A DNA stretch of 64,000 nt from Ilumatobacteraceae bacterium. Its GTDB lineage: Bacteria; Actinomycetota; Acidimicrobiia; Acidimicrobiales; Ilumatobacteraceae. Where the stretch lies: NCBI GenBank assembly GCA_022843125.1, contig JALHOG010000010.1, forward strand, positions 34,899 to 98,898, given 5' to 3'. A program made the translations under genes and the position numbers. The notes beneath the pieces were generated by a model that saw only the letters and a list, made by a program, of their open reading frames with translations, did not search any database and was not told the DNA's origin. This document shows, piece after piece, positions 17,225 to 25,116 of this stretch (position 1 is its first letter; each line of letters opens with the position of its first letter).

Positions 17225-18070
17225 TCACCCGGGCGTCGGGAACACGAACAGCCCGAACGTGCCCGGCCCCGTGTGGGCGCCCACTGACGGCCCCACCCGG
17301 TACTCGACCACGCCGTCCACCTGGGGCAGGCCCTCCACGGCGGCGCGCAGCCGGCCGGCCAGATCACGGCTGGGCTCGTCGGCCACGCCGATCGCCACCG
17401 TCACGTGGTCACCCCAGCCGGCCGCGTAGCCGGCCATCACGTCGACCGTGTCATCGACGGTCGACACCCGGGCGAGCACGTCGAGGTGGCCACCGCTCAT
17501 CACCAGAACGGGCACGCCGTCGCCGTCGAGCTCGACCCCCGCGGCGCGCCCACCCCGTTCGGTCAGGCTCGGCACACCGATCATGAACGCGGTGCCGATG
17601 CGCGGCACGAGCTCGGCGACAGCGGCCCGCGCTCCCTCCGCGTCGCCACCGGCGGCGATCGCGGCAGCGGCCGCCCACACGCACGCGCTCACCCCGAAGC
17701 TCGCCGAACCGGTGTCGATCAGGTGGACCGGGATCGGCGCACCGGTGGCGGCGACGGTGGCGCTGCCGATCGTGCCCGACATCGCCTCCCCGATGTGGAT
17801 CGACACGATCTCGGTGCAGCCGGCCGCGGCGAGCCCCGCGTACGCCGCGGCGAACCGCCCCGGCGACGGTTGGCTGGTGCCCACCACGGGCGTCACCCCG
17901 GGCGCGAAGCAGGCGTAGAAGCCGTCGGCGTCGAGGTCGACCCCCTCCGCGTAGTCGACGCCGTCGACGGTGACGGTGAGCGGGACCACGCTCACGCCGA
18001 AACGCTCAGCCAACTCGGGCGTGATCTGGCTGTTCGAGTCGGTGACGATGCCGATCCGCGGGGCGCTCAC
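17225..18070 (-). CDS. DegV family fatty-acid-binding protein
   Basis: A 281-residue DegV-fold protein, expected to bind a fatty acid or acyl phosphate in a cleft between two domains. Landmarks are IVTDSNSQITPELAERFGVSVVPL at the N-terminus, TSQPSPGRFAAAY, the Ser-containing SIHIGEAMSGTIGSA, DTGSASFGV, and a C-terminal GPSVGAHTGPGTFGL. In Firmicutes such proteins (FakB) feed a fatty acid kinase; no kinase is seen here. It is the third gene of a plsY, channel, degV run; the start overlaps the channel stop by 4 bases, and the plsY partner fits a lipid-related role. Confidence 0.92.
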   Translation of the reverse strand: MSAPRIGIVTDSNSQITPELAERFGVSVVPLTVTVDGVDYAEGVDLDADGFYACFAPGVTPVVGTSQPSPGRFAAAYAGLAAAGCTEIVSIHIGEAMSGTIGSATVAATGAPIPVHLIDTGSASFGVSACVWAAAAAIAAGGDAEGARAAVAELVPRIGTAFMIGVPSLTERGGRAAGVELDGDGVPVLVMSGGHLDVLARVSTVDDTVDVMAGYAAGWGDHVTVAIGVADEPSRDLAGRLRAAVEGLPQVDGVVEYRVGPSVGAHTGPGTFGLFVFPTPG

Positions 18071-19806
18071 GGCGCGCCCACCCGTTCCGTCTGGCGCATC
18101 ACGGCACGCCGGAACCGCCCCGCCGGAGGGTGCACCTCGGCGAACCGTGCCTCACCCTCCTCGTCGGCGATCAGCACGAGATGCGCCCCCGACACGAGCG
18201 GCATCGTGCCGCTCGGGTTGGCGTGCACCACGCCGTCCTGTTCGATCGCCACCACGTTGCAGCCCGTGGTCCGTCGGATCCCGCTCCTGGCCAACGTGGT
18301 GCCGACCAGGCTGGGTGGCACGTCCACCTGGAACACATTCAGCCCCTCGGCGACGAGCAGGGTGTCGTTGGCGGAGAAGTGGTTCCAGATCGCAGTGGCG
18401 CCCGTGGCGGCGTACGAGAGCACGTCGTCGGCACCGGCCCGGTAGAGCGTCGACACGTTGCGGTCGAGGTTGGCGCGCCCGACGATGCGCACGTCGGGCC
18501 GCAGCCGACGGATGTAGATCGCGAGGTAGATGTTGACGTCGTCGTCGTGGGTGGTGATCAGCACCGCGGTCGCCTCGCGTACGCCCGCCTTCACGAGGAC
18601 GTCGAGATCGGCCGCGTCGCCGAGCACGTACAGCTCGGGGTCGCGGATCCGCTCGGATTGCTGCTCGACGATCACCGCCCGCCCCCCGTGCGCGATCACC
18701 GCACGCGCAGCGGCGCGGCCGACGCGACCGCCACCGATCACCACCACGCGCTCGGCGTCGGTGGATCCGGTGCCGTAGGCGCGGTCGTAGCGTTCGATCG
18801 CGTCGGGCTCTGCGGCGAGGATCAGCACCGAGCCCACGCCGAGCAGCGTCTCCGGCCCGGCGATCTCGAACTCGCCGTGCTCCCACACGCCGATGATGCC
18901 CACGCCGAGCCGCGAGCGCAGGCCCGCCTCCGAGAGGGTCCTGCCGACGAGATCGGTCCCGGCGACGCGCGCCTGGGCGATCTGGATGCCGGCGAACTCA
19001 CCGATCGAGTGGCTCCGCCCGTCGGGTGCGAGCGTGCGGGCCGCCATCGCGTCGCCGAGCATGTCGCCGAGCTGGAGCACGACGTCGGCACCGGCGAGCT
19101 CGAGGATGTCGACCGACGCCGCCTTCGACGCGGTGGAGACGATCGGCACGGCGTCGGACATCTCGCGGACCGTGAACGTGATGTTGGCGTTCGTGGTGTC
19201 GGTCCGGGTGGCTGCCACCATGCCTGCCTGCTCGGCCCGGGCCGCCCGATACGCCTTCGGGTCGTCGAGGTCGCCGACCATCACCGAGTACCCGCGGTCG
19301 TGCAGGCGCAGCGCCTCCTCGAGGTCGCCGACCATCACCACGTACGGCACCCCGGCCCGCTCGGCGCGCCGGATCAGCGCATCCTCGATCGGGCCGAGTC
19401 CGGTGAACACGAGATGGTCCCTGGTGTCGGGTGGCAGCTCGCGCGGGGCCCGCGCCTGCTCGCGCCGGCTCATCCACGGAATGAACACGAACTGGATGAA
19501 GGTGAACGGCAGCAGCACGAGGAGGAACAGCGACCCGGACAGCAGCACCACGACGGAGAACATGCGACCGGCATCCGACGTGAACGTGATGTCGCCGAAC
19601 CCGAGCGTGGTCATGGTGACGAGCGTCCAGTACACGCTCGTCGGCCAGCTGTGCGACTGACCCTCCCGGTCCATCAGCACGTGGAACAGGACGCTGTACA
19701 GCGTGACCAGCGTGACGAACAGGGTGAGCAGACCGACGAGCAACCTCACGTTGCGTTGGCGGGCCGTCGCCGTCAGGAGGCTCAGAATGAGCCCGAGACT
19801 CTTCAC
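18067..19806 (-). CDS. Two-helix K+ channel with tandem RCK domains
   Basis: A 579-residue potassium channel. Two membrane helices (about 22-44 and 82-108) flank a pore loop with the filter TTLGFGD (66-72), which has Phe instead of Tyr in the usual GYG. Two regulatory RCK units follow, each with a TrkA-N Rossmann fold: VFTGLGPIEDAL with VGDLDDPKAY, then VVIGGGRVGRAAARAV with VLGDAADLDVL, and TrkA-C segments at the end. It likely controls K+ flux in response to a nucleotide or ion. It starts at GTG 19806, overlapping the plsY stop by 4 bases; its end overlaps degV by 4. Confidence 0.93.
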   Translation of the reverse strand: MKSLGLILSLLTATARQRNVRLLVGLLTLFVTLVTLYSVLFHVLMDREGQSHSWPTSVYWTLVTMTTLGFGDITFTSDAGRMFSVVVLLSGSLFLLVLLPFTFIQFVFIPWMSRREQARAPRELPPDTRDHLVFTGLGPIEDALIRRAERAGVPYVVMVGDLEEALRLHDRGYSVMVGDLDDPKAYRAARAEQAGMVAATRTDTTNANITFTVREMSDAVPIVSTASKAASVDILELAGADVVLQLGDMLGDAMAARTLAPDGRSHSIGEFAGIQIAQARVAGTDLVGRTLSEAGLRSRLGVGIIGVWEHGEFEIAGPETLLGVGSVLILAAEPDAIERYDRAYGTGSTDAERVVVIGGGRVGRAAARAVIAHGGRAVIVEQQSERIRDPELYVLGDAADLDVLVKAGVREATAVLITTHDDDVNIYLAIYIRRLRPDVRIVGRANLDRNVSTLYRAGADDVLSYAATGATAIWNHFSANDTLLVAEGLNVFQVDVPPSLVGTTLARSGIRRTTGCNVVAIEQDGVVHANPSGTMPLVSGAHLVLIADEEGEARFAEVHPPAGRFRRAVMRQTERVGAP

Positions 19807-20507
19807 GGCCGAGATTGTTGCACGACCGCGCCCGCCGGCGGTTCGGCGCGTCGACGTGCGGCCAAAACGAACCGGTGGACGATCACTGCGCTGCTGACCG
19901 CCGAGCTGATCGGCAGGGCGGCGGTGGGCCGCGGGCCCCAGGCGTTCGCCCACCCGCGCCGCCACCACACCACGCCGCCGAGCACCCAGCACGCCGACGA
20001 CACCACGGTGGCGGTGAACGCGCGCTGCTTCCACCGCGGGTTCGATGCGGTGATCGCCGCGACCGCGACGTCGATCGGGAAGTACGCCGGGAACGTGGCG
20101 AGGCACTGGCCGACGCTCGCAGCGACCCCCTTGCCGCCCCGGAACCCGTTCCACACCGGCCAGCAGTGCCCGATCACCGAGGCGCTCCCTGCGCTGTGCG
20201 CCCCGATCGGCCCTGCCACCGCCCCGCCGATCGCACAGGCGGCGGCACCCTTGGCGATGTCGCCGGCCATCACGGCGAGCCCGGCGCGGGCGCCGAGCAC
20301 CTGCAGTGCGTTGGCCGCGCCTGGGTTGCCCGTCCCCGAGTTGCGGAGGTCGGTGCCGCGGCCGGCGGTCCGCGCCACGAGATCGGCCGTGGGGAACATG
20401 CCGAGCACGTAGCCGACCCCGACCGCTGCCAGCACGCGGCGAGCAGGCCGGGCGAGGATCTTCCGGTGGGGGGAGAACAGGCGCACGATCGGCATGGGAG
20501 TTGCCAT
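19803..20507 (-). CDS. plsY: Glycerol-3-phosphate acyltransferase PlsY-like
   Basis: A 234-residue polytopic enzyme using acyl phosphate to acylate glycerol-3-phosphate, the first step of phospholipid synthesis. PlsY motifs are visible: NSGTGNPGAANAL (motif 1), and GHCWPVWNGFRGGKGVAASVG (motif 2, split at the Arg-Gly-Gly-Lys-Gly core). A Tyr/Phe-rich segment and a Trp-rich late helix follow. Start choice is between ATG 20507 and ATG 20519; neither has a clear ribosome site. It is first in an overlapping three-gene run with the K+ channel and degV. Confidence 0.9.
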   Translation of the reverse strand: MATPMPIVRLFSPHRKILARPARRVLAAVGVGYVLGMFPTADLVARTAGRGTDLRNSGTGNPGAANALQVLGARAGLAVMAGDIAKGAAACAIGGAVAGPIGAHSAGSASVIGHCWPVWNGFRGGKGVAASVGQCLATFPAYFPIDVAVAAITASNPRWKQRAFTATVVSSACWVLGGVVWWRRGWANAWGPRPTAALPISSAVSSAVIVHRFVLAARRRAEPPAGAVVQQSRP

Positions 20508-20579
20508 GGAAGCCGACATGATCGCCCAGATCGCGTGCGGCGACAGGATTCAGCTGGTGGAACCGAACGGGGTCGGTGG

Positions 20580-20585
20580 TAAGGT
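20580..20585 (+). promoter_or_regulatory. Candidate -10 box for the tRNA cluster
   Basis: TAAGGT lies 31 bases upstream of tRNA-Glu and fits the actinobacterial TANNNT pattern; I see no good -35 at 16-19 bases. Confidence 0.35.
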
Positions 20586-20615
20586 CCTCTCCGCTCTCAA
20601 CGCGACGAGGCTCCT

Positions 20616-20688
20616 GCCCCCATCGTCTAGTGGCCTAGGACACCACCCTTTCAAGGTGGCGGCACGGGTTCGAATCCCGTTGGGGGTG
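20616..20688 (+). tRNA. tRNA-Glu (anticodon TTC)
   Basis: Cloverleaf readable by eye: acceptor GCCCCCA pairing with TGGGGGT (one G-T pair at the end), anticodon arm CCACC-CTTTCAA-GGTGG with anticodon TTC, and T arm ACGGG-TTCGAAT-CCCGT. CCA is not encoded. First of three tRNA genes in the same orientation. Confidence 0.97.
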
Positions 20689-20730
20689 CTCATATGGTCT
20701 GCACCGGCTTCTGCCGGAAAGGCCGTCCGA

Positions 20731-20803
20731 GGTCCCGTGGTGAAGTGGAGTTCACGCCGGCCTGTCAAGCCGGAGGTCGCGGGTTCGAACCCCGTCGGGA
20801 CCG
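20731..20803 (+). tRNA. tRNA-Asp (anticodon GTC)
   Basis: Acceptor GGTCCCG pairs with CGGGACC; the anticodon arm CCGGC-CTGTCAA-GCCGG gives GTC; the T arm is CGGGTTCGAACCCCG. CCA is not encoded. It is followed by a strong hairpin at 20807-20834. Confidence 0.97.
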
Positions 20804-20806
20804 CTC

Positions 20807-20834
20807 GCAACGCCGCCCAACCGGGCGGCGTTGC
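20807..20834 (+). terminator. Perfect 12-bp hairpin after tRNA-Asp
   Basis: GCAACGCCGCCC, loop AACC, GGGCGGCGTTGC. It lacks a T run, as is usual for actinobacterial terminators. Placed 3 bases after tRNA-Asp, it could end the Glu-Asp transcript or guide processing. A second shorter repeat (GCAACCGG and CCGGTTGC, 20836-20866) follows before tRNA-Phe. Confidence 0.65.
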
Positions 20835-20874
20835 TGCAACCGGCTCCGGTACAGTGCACCGGTTGCCACACAAC

Positions 20875-20947
20875 GGTCGAGTAGCTCAGTTGGCAGAGCA
20901 CACGCCTGAAAAGCGTGGGGTCACCGGATCGACGCCGGTCTCGACCA
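20875..20947 (+). tRNA. tRNA-Phe (anticodon GAA)
   Basis: Acceptor GGTCGAG pairs with CTCGACC, discriminator A; the D arm is GCTCAGTTGGCAGAGC; the anticodon arm CACGC-CTGAAAA-GCGTG gives GAA; the T arm has GGATCGACGCC, with TCGA instead of the commonest TTCGA. CCA is not encoded. Confidence 0.96.
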
Positions 20948-20960
20948 CAACCCGAATTCG

Positions 20961-20984
20961 ATGGCCCCGCCCCGGCGGGGCCAT
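20961..20984. terminator. Hairpin between tRNA-Phe and the kinase gene
   Basis: Perfect 10-bp stem ATGGCCCCGC / GCGGGGCCAT with loop CCCG, lying between convergent tRNA-Phe and the kinase end; it can serve both strands. Confidence 0.75.
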
Positions 20985-21001
20985 CGTCGCGCCGGGCGAC
21001 A

Positions 21002-22615
21002 TCACCAACCGCTGCGGCGCGCGTCGCCGGCGATCCGGAACCCGACCACCCCGAGGTAACAGCCGTAGGTGCGGTCCCCGTCCTGCCACGATTCGGCCGA
21101 CGGTTGGCGCTGGGCCAGACCGAGCTCGCTGGCGCCGAGCCCGCGCCCGACGAACCCGGCGAACGCCGCGGTGCACGCCGCCGTGACCGCGGGTTCGACG
21201 ATCGCACGGTCGTACTCATCGACCCCGGCGACGGGGTCGAGGTCGTCGACCGATCCGATCGTGATCCGCTGCAGGTCGTGTGGTTCGGCGCAGTCGACCA
21301 CCGCCATCGACTCCTCGCCGGCGACCTGGACGAGGCAGTCGCCGATGTCACCGGCGGTCCAGTCGAGCGTGTCGAGCGACGGGAGGTCGGCCGGGCGGGG
21401 CAGGGTGACGAGCGGGACTCCACCGACGGAGGCCGTGGGTGCCGGCACCGACGAGGTGGGGACCGGGCCCGTCACGACCGAAGACGCGCCGGATCCGACA
21501 GGCGCTTCGACGTCGCGCGGCCACGCGAGCACCGCCGCGACGACGATGAAACCGAGCACGGCCGCACCGACGACGATCGGATACCGCCGTCTCTCGGCAG
21601 GGGATGGCCGAGGCGGGTCGGCCCGACCCGCCGTCGGCTGCGGCTGAGGCTGCGGCTGCGGCTGAGGCTGAGGCGAGACAGCGGTTGCCTCCCAGCCCGT
21701 CTCGGCGACGGGCTCGACCGACTCGACGGGCTCGACGGGCGCGTCGGTGTGGTCGCTGGGCTCGTCGGGCTCGGCGCGTGCAACGTCCATGAGCGGCACG
21801 TCGAGCGCATCGACACGGCGATCGCCGGCCCCGAGCGCAAGGCCATCGAGCGCATCGACGACACCTTGGGCGGTCGGCCGCATCAGCGGGTTGGGGTGCA
21901 GGCACCGAGCGATCACCCGGTCGAGCGCTGCGGTGGCTGCGTCGGTCGACCCCGGCGGGGTCCAGGGTGCGAGCCGGTCCTTGAGGCTCGGCGGGGCGCC
22001 GTGCGTCATGTGGAGCAAGGTCGCCCCGAGCGAGTAGACGTCGGAGGCGGGCCCGACGTCCTGATCGTGCTCGAGGTCCTCCGGGCTCGCGTAGCGCATC
22101 GAGATCGCGTTGGTGCGGCTGCCGTACTCCTCGTCACGGGTGAGCGCGGCGATGCCGAAGTCGCACAGCTTCACCTGGCCCGCTTCGTCGATCAGCAGGT
22201 TCTGCGGCTTGATGTCGCGATGGACGATGCCGCGCACGTGCGCCGAGACCAGCGCGGCCGCCACCTGGCGGCCGACGAACACCACCTCGTCGACCGACGC
22301 CGTGCCACCTCGCGCGTCGAGCAGGTCGGCGACCGACCCACCCGGCGCGAACTCCATCACCAGGGCGGGCCCCTGCTCCAGCTCGAGCACGTCGACGATC
22401 TGGACGACGTTCGAGTGTCCCGACAGGGCGCGCAGGGCGGCGAGCTCACGGCGCGTGCGATGCCACGCCACCGACGTGTCGGAGACGTCGCGCAGGATCT
22501 TGATCGCCACGTCGGCACCGGACGCGAGTTGGATCGCGCGGTAGACGTCGCCGAGGCCACCTTGTCCGATACGAACGAGTTCGCCGTACCCGTCGATGGA
22601 GGGCCCCGCAGCCAT
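21002..22615 (-). CDS. Membrane Ser/Thr protein kinase with extracellular septum-formation-like domain
   Basis: A 537-residue PknB-type kinase. The kinase domain (about 8-260) has the glycine loop GQGGLG (17-22), Lys39 in VAIK, HRDIKPQN (catalytic Asp134, Asn139) and CDFG (Asp152). An acidic linker with a (Pro-Gln) repeat (315-327) and a single membrane helix (345-365) follow, then a Ser/Pro/Thr-rich stalk and an outer domain with Cys pairs in IGDCLVQV, VVDCAEPHD and YGCYLGV, resembling the Septum_form family rather than PASTA. The start at 22615 has AGGA 8 bases upstream; an ATG at 22624 is the alternative. Last gene of a signalling operon with FHA and PP2C partners. Confidence 0.93.
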   Translation of the reverse strand: MAAGPSIDGYGELVRIGQGGLGDVYRAIQLASGADVAIKILRDVSDTSVAWHRTRRELAALRALSGHSNVVQIVDVLELEQGPALVMEFAPGGSVADLLDARGGTASVDEVVFVGRQVAAALVSAHVRGIVHRDIKPQNLLIDEAGQVKLCDFGIAALTRDEEYGSRTNAISMRYASPEDLEHDQDVGPASDVYSLGATLLHMTHGAPPSLKDRLAPWTPPGSTDAATAALDRVIARCLHPNPLMRPTAQGVVDALDGLALGAGDRRVDALDVPLMDVARAEPDEPSDHTDAPVEPVESVEPVAETGWEATAVSPQPQPQPQPQPQPTAGRADPPRPSPAERRRYPIVVGAAVLGFIVVAAVLAWPRDVEAPVGSGASSVVTGPVPTSSVPAPTASVGGVPLVTLPRPADLPSLDTLDWTAGDIGDCLVQVAGEESMAVVDCAEPHDLQRITIGSVDDLDPVAGVDEYDRAIVEPAVTAACTAAFAGFVGRGLGASELGLAQRQPSAESWQDGDRTYGCYLGVVGFRIAGDARRSGW

Positions 22616-22638
22616 GACGCACATCCTGACCGATGCGG

Positions 22639-23376
22639 TCAGCCGTCGACGTCGTCGGAATCGTCGGAGTCGTCGCCGGCGGTCACGATGTCGAGGAGTC
22701 CGAGATCGTCACGGTCGATCATGCGCACTGCAATCGCGTACTCGACGAGGCGCGCCCGACGGCTCGAAGCGAGCTGGCCAGGGCCGCCGTGCAGCCCACG
22801 CACGCCATGCGCCGAGAGCTTCTGGCAGACGTTGTCGAGCTTGCGGTTGAACCGGGTGATCTTCCAGTCGAGCCGCTGCGCCGCCTCGGCGTTGGACGGC
22901 AGGGTGGTGAGCGCGCGGCCGTCACCGCGGAGCACCGGTTCGGCGAGGGCGAGGATGAGACGGAGTTGATCGGGCGTCATGCTGACCCGCCCGACGGTGG
23001 TGTCGCCGCTCCCCCCGGGCTCGGCGACCCCGGTGACGAAGGCCGGGTCGGGGAGGCGGATCGCGAACTCGTACGTGGTCGGCCCCGCAGTGAAACGCAC
23101 GACCGTCTCGTCGAACACGAGCGGGAGGACGGCGCCGGGAGCCAGGTACGCCTCGAGTCGCCCCTCACGATCGGATGCCGTGGCGCTGAGTTGGGAACCG
23201 ACGTTGGCGAGGAGCCAGATGCCCTGCTGGCTGGAGAGACGCAGGAAGTGCCGGTGGAGGTGGCGGTTGTCGTCGTCGATCACCATGTCGGCGTCGCGAC
23301 CGAGCACGAACGGGTCGCGATCGATCGCGATCACGGAGCCGCAGAAGTCGATCTCGGGGTGAGGCAGGCTGGTCAT
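22639..23376 (-). CDS. FHA-domain protein with C-terminal helical domain
   Basis: A 245-residue cytoplasmic protein. The N-terminal half has forkhead-associated features: DPFVLGRDADMVID (Gly-Arg of the phosphopeptide loop), a HLHRHFLRL strand where Ser-x-x-His is usual, and ANVGS near residue 60 (Asn-Gly). The C-terminal half (about 130-230) is helical, with the segment NAEAAQRLDWKITRFNRKLDNVCQKL resembling a winged-helix DNA-binding or death-like helical domain. It probably reads Thr phosphorylation by the adjacent kinase. The start overlaps the phosphatase stop by 4 bases and the stop is 23 bases before the kinase start. Confidence 0.8.
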   Translation of the reverse strand: MTSLPHPEIDFCGSVIAIDRDPFVLGRDADMVIDDDNRHLHRHFLRLSSQQGIWLLANVGSQLSATASDREGRLEAYLAPGAVLPLVFDETVVRFTAGPTTYEFAIRLPDPAFVTGVAEPGGSGDTTVGRVSMTPDQLRLILALAEPVLRGDGRALTTLPSNAEAAQRLDWKITRFNRKLDNVCQKLSAHGVRGLHGGPGQLASSRRARLVEYAIAVRMIDRDDLGLLDIVTAGDDSDDSDDVDG

Positions 23377-24254
23377 CGGACGGTGCTCCCGGTTGACGAG
23401 GCGCGCACATGCTGGTCGACGCGCCGCTCATTGTCACGCATCGTCGCACCCGCCCCGACGCTCCCGTCGATGATCACGTCGATCACGACCGCCGTCACGT
23501 TGTCGCGCGCAGGGCCCGCGAGGGTGAGCTCGACGAGGCGACGGGCGGCGTCGGCCGGGTCGGCGAGACCGGCCAGAACGCGCCCGATCGCGCGTGCGGG
23601 CAGCTGATCGGAGAGGCCGTCGGTGCACAGCAGGACACGGCATGCACCTGCGGGGAGGACGGCCAGGTCGGCGTCGAATCGGTCACCGATGCCGATCGCC
23701 CGAGTGACGACGCTCGACTGCGGGTGGCCGGCTGCATCGCTCGGGGAAAGCCGTCCGGCGTCGACGAGTTGTTGGACCACCGAGTGGTCGAGGGTGACCA
23801 GGTCGAGGATGCCGTCGTGGAGCCGGTAGCAGCGCGAGTCGCCGGTGTGGAACACGACCGGTGCGACCGCTCCGTCGACCGTGGCGAGTGCGACACCGAC
23901 CAACGTGGTTCCCATCGGCGCCCGCATCGCGGCACCTCGGAGCCGGATCGCCTCGTCGGCCGAAGCGATCGCACCCGTGATCGTCTCGGGCGAGATGGGC
24001 CTGCCGACGAGGGCATCGACGACGGTGTTCACCGCCAGCTCGGCGGCGACATCGCCCGCAGCGTGACCACCCATTCCGTCGGCCACGACGCACACCGTGC
24101 GACCGAGACGGTGGGCGTCCTCGTTCGCGGTGCGGCGGCGCCCCGGCGAAGTCGCCGCTCCGGCGACCAGCCGGTACTCACCTGGGCCAGTTGGCGAACC
24201 GATCTGCACCGCCACATCGTGACGCCCCGACCGGCGGGCTTCGATGGGGACCAC
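23373..24254 (-). CDS. PP2C-family protein Ser/Thr phosphatase
   Basis: A 293-residue metal-dependent phosphatase (PstP type, without a membrane anchor). Motifs in order: RRTANEDAHRLG (Asp46), VVADGMGGHAAGD (Asp59), MGTTLVGVAL, FHTGDSRCYRL, DHSVVQQL, VLLCTDGLSD, and ARDNVTAVVID near the end, giving the acidic metal ligands. It would reverse the action of the kinase encoded two genes downstream. The first codon is GTG; an internal GTG at residue 14 or 16 could be the true start because similarity begins near residue 28. Confidence 0.93.
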   Translation of the reverse strand: MVPIEARRSGRHDVAVQIGSPTGPGEYRLVAGAATSPGRRRTANEDAHRLGRTVCVVADGMGGHAAGDVAAELAVNTVVDALVGRPISPETITGAIASADEAIRLRGAAMRAPMGTTLVGVALATVDGAVAPVVFHTGDSRCYRLHDGILDLVTLDHSVVQQLVDAGRLSPSDAAGHPQSSVVTRAIGIGDRFDADLAVLPAGACRVLLCTDGLSDQLPARAIGRVLAGLADPADAARRLVELTLAGPARDNVTAVVIDVIIDGSVGAGATMRDNERRVDQHVRASSTGSTVR

Positions 24255-24276
24255 TCCCCACCGAGGCGTGGCGGGC

Positions 24277-25062
24277 TCAGTCGCACACCACCGAATGCGT
24301 CGGGTCGAGGTCGTTGCTCAGGCGGCGCACGTACGAACCGTCCGGGCCGTCGTCGATCGCCGCGCATGCGGCGCCATCGTTGGCGAAGGGCCCGAAATAG
24401 ACCACGTAGATGGGCTGCCCGTCGACGGCCTGCGTGAGCGACGGACAGGTGAGATCGGTGCGCAGGTAGCTCGAACCGTCATATCGGTCGAGCACGCCTT
24501 CGACCCCGGCGGCGCTCGCGTCATTGCCGACGGCCGACGCGACCACCGTGATGTAGCCGCCGTCGCAGGGCGGGCGGGAGATCGGTCGGCCGGGCACCCC
24601 GAGATCGCCGTCGCCGCTGGGGCGGGTGGTGGTCGGTCCGAGCGTCGTGGAGGTGGTCGTCGTGGGGGCGGCGGCGGTGGTCGTCGTGGCCGTGGTCGGC
24701 GGTGGTGGTGGCGGCGGCGCGTTCGTGGGCGGAGCGGGCGGTGGCTGGGTCGCGGGTGGAGCGGTGGGCGGTGTCGTGGCGGGCAGCGTGGAGATCGGCG
24801 CCGCCGGTGTCGTGACCGGCATCGGTTGCGGCGTGGTCGACGGTGCAGGCGTGGCGACCGGCGGGAGCGTGGGCACCGTGCTGGCGCCGCTGTCGATCGA
24901 CTGGATCGCCTCGGGGTCGTCGCCGCCTGAGGTCATCACGACCCAGATCACGACACCGACGAGGAACGCGAACACGACGCCGACGACGGCCGGCATGTTC
25001 ACGTTCCAGCGTTCGCTGCCACCGTCACTGTTGGGTTGCCCGCCGTACCACTGGTCGGCCAT
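24277..25062 (-). CDS. Single-pass membrane protein with Pro/Thr linker and SPOR-like outer domain
   Basis: A 261-residue protein: a short cytoplasmic N-terminus, membrane helix (about 24-44), a roughly 110-residue Pro/Thr/Ala-rich linker containing a run of seven Pro and Thr tracts, then a roughly 85-residue domain with GYITVVASAVG, Cys residues (PPCDGGY, LTCPSL, AACAAI, VVCD) and PIYVVYFGPFAND, similar in pattern to the SPOR peptidoglycan-binding fold. First gene of the kinase/phosphatase operon; CAGACT ends 6 bases before its ATG. It may be a cell-wall sensor or substrate of the kinase. Confidence 0.8.
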   Translation of the reverse strand: MADQWYGGQPNSDGGSERWNVNMPAVVGVVFAFLVGVVIWVVMTSGGDDPEAIQSIDSGASTVPTLPPVATPAPSTTPQPMPVTTPAAPISTLPATTPPTAPPATQPPPAPPTNAPPPPPPPTTATTTTAAAPTTTTSTTLGPTTTRPSGDGDLGVPGRPISRPPCDGGYITVVASAVGNDASAAGVEGVLDRYDGSSYLRTDLTCPSLTQAVDGQPIYVVYFGPFANDGAACAAIDDGPDGSYVRRLSNDLDPTHSVVCD

Positions 25063-25116
25063 CGCATCAGTCTGCCAGCGGTCGGGCGGTGGTGCGGCGC
25101 GGTATCGGGTGTGGGG

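Noticed and set aside
17218..17236. Hairpin GACGCC/GGCGTC between DUF2017 and degV as a terminator
   Set aside because: Only 6 bp and overlapping the degV stop; too weak to list.
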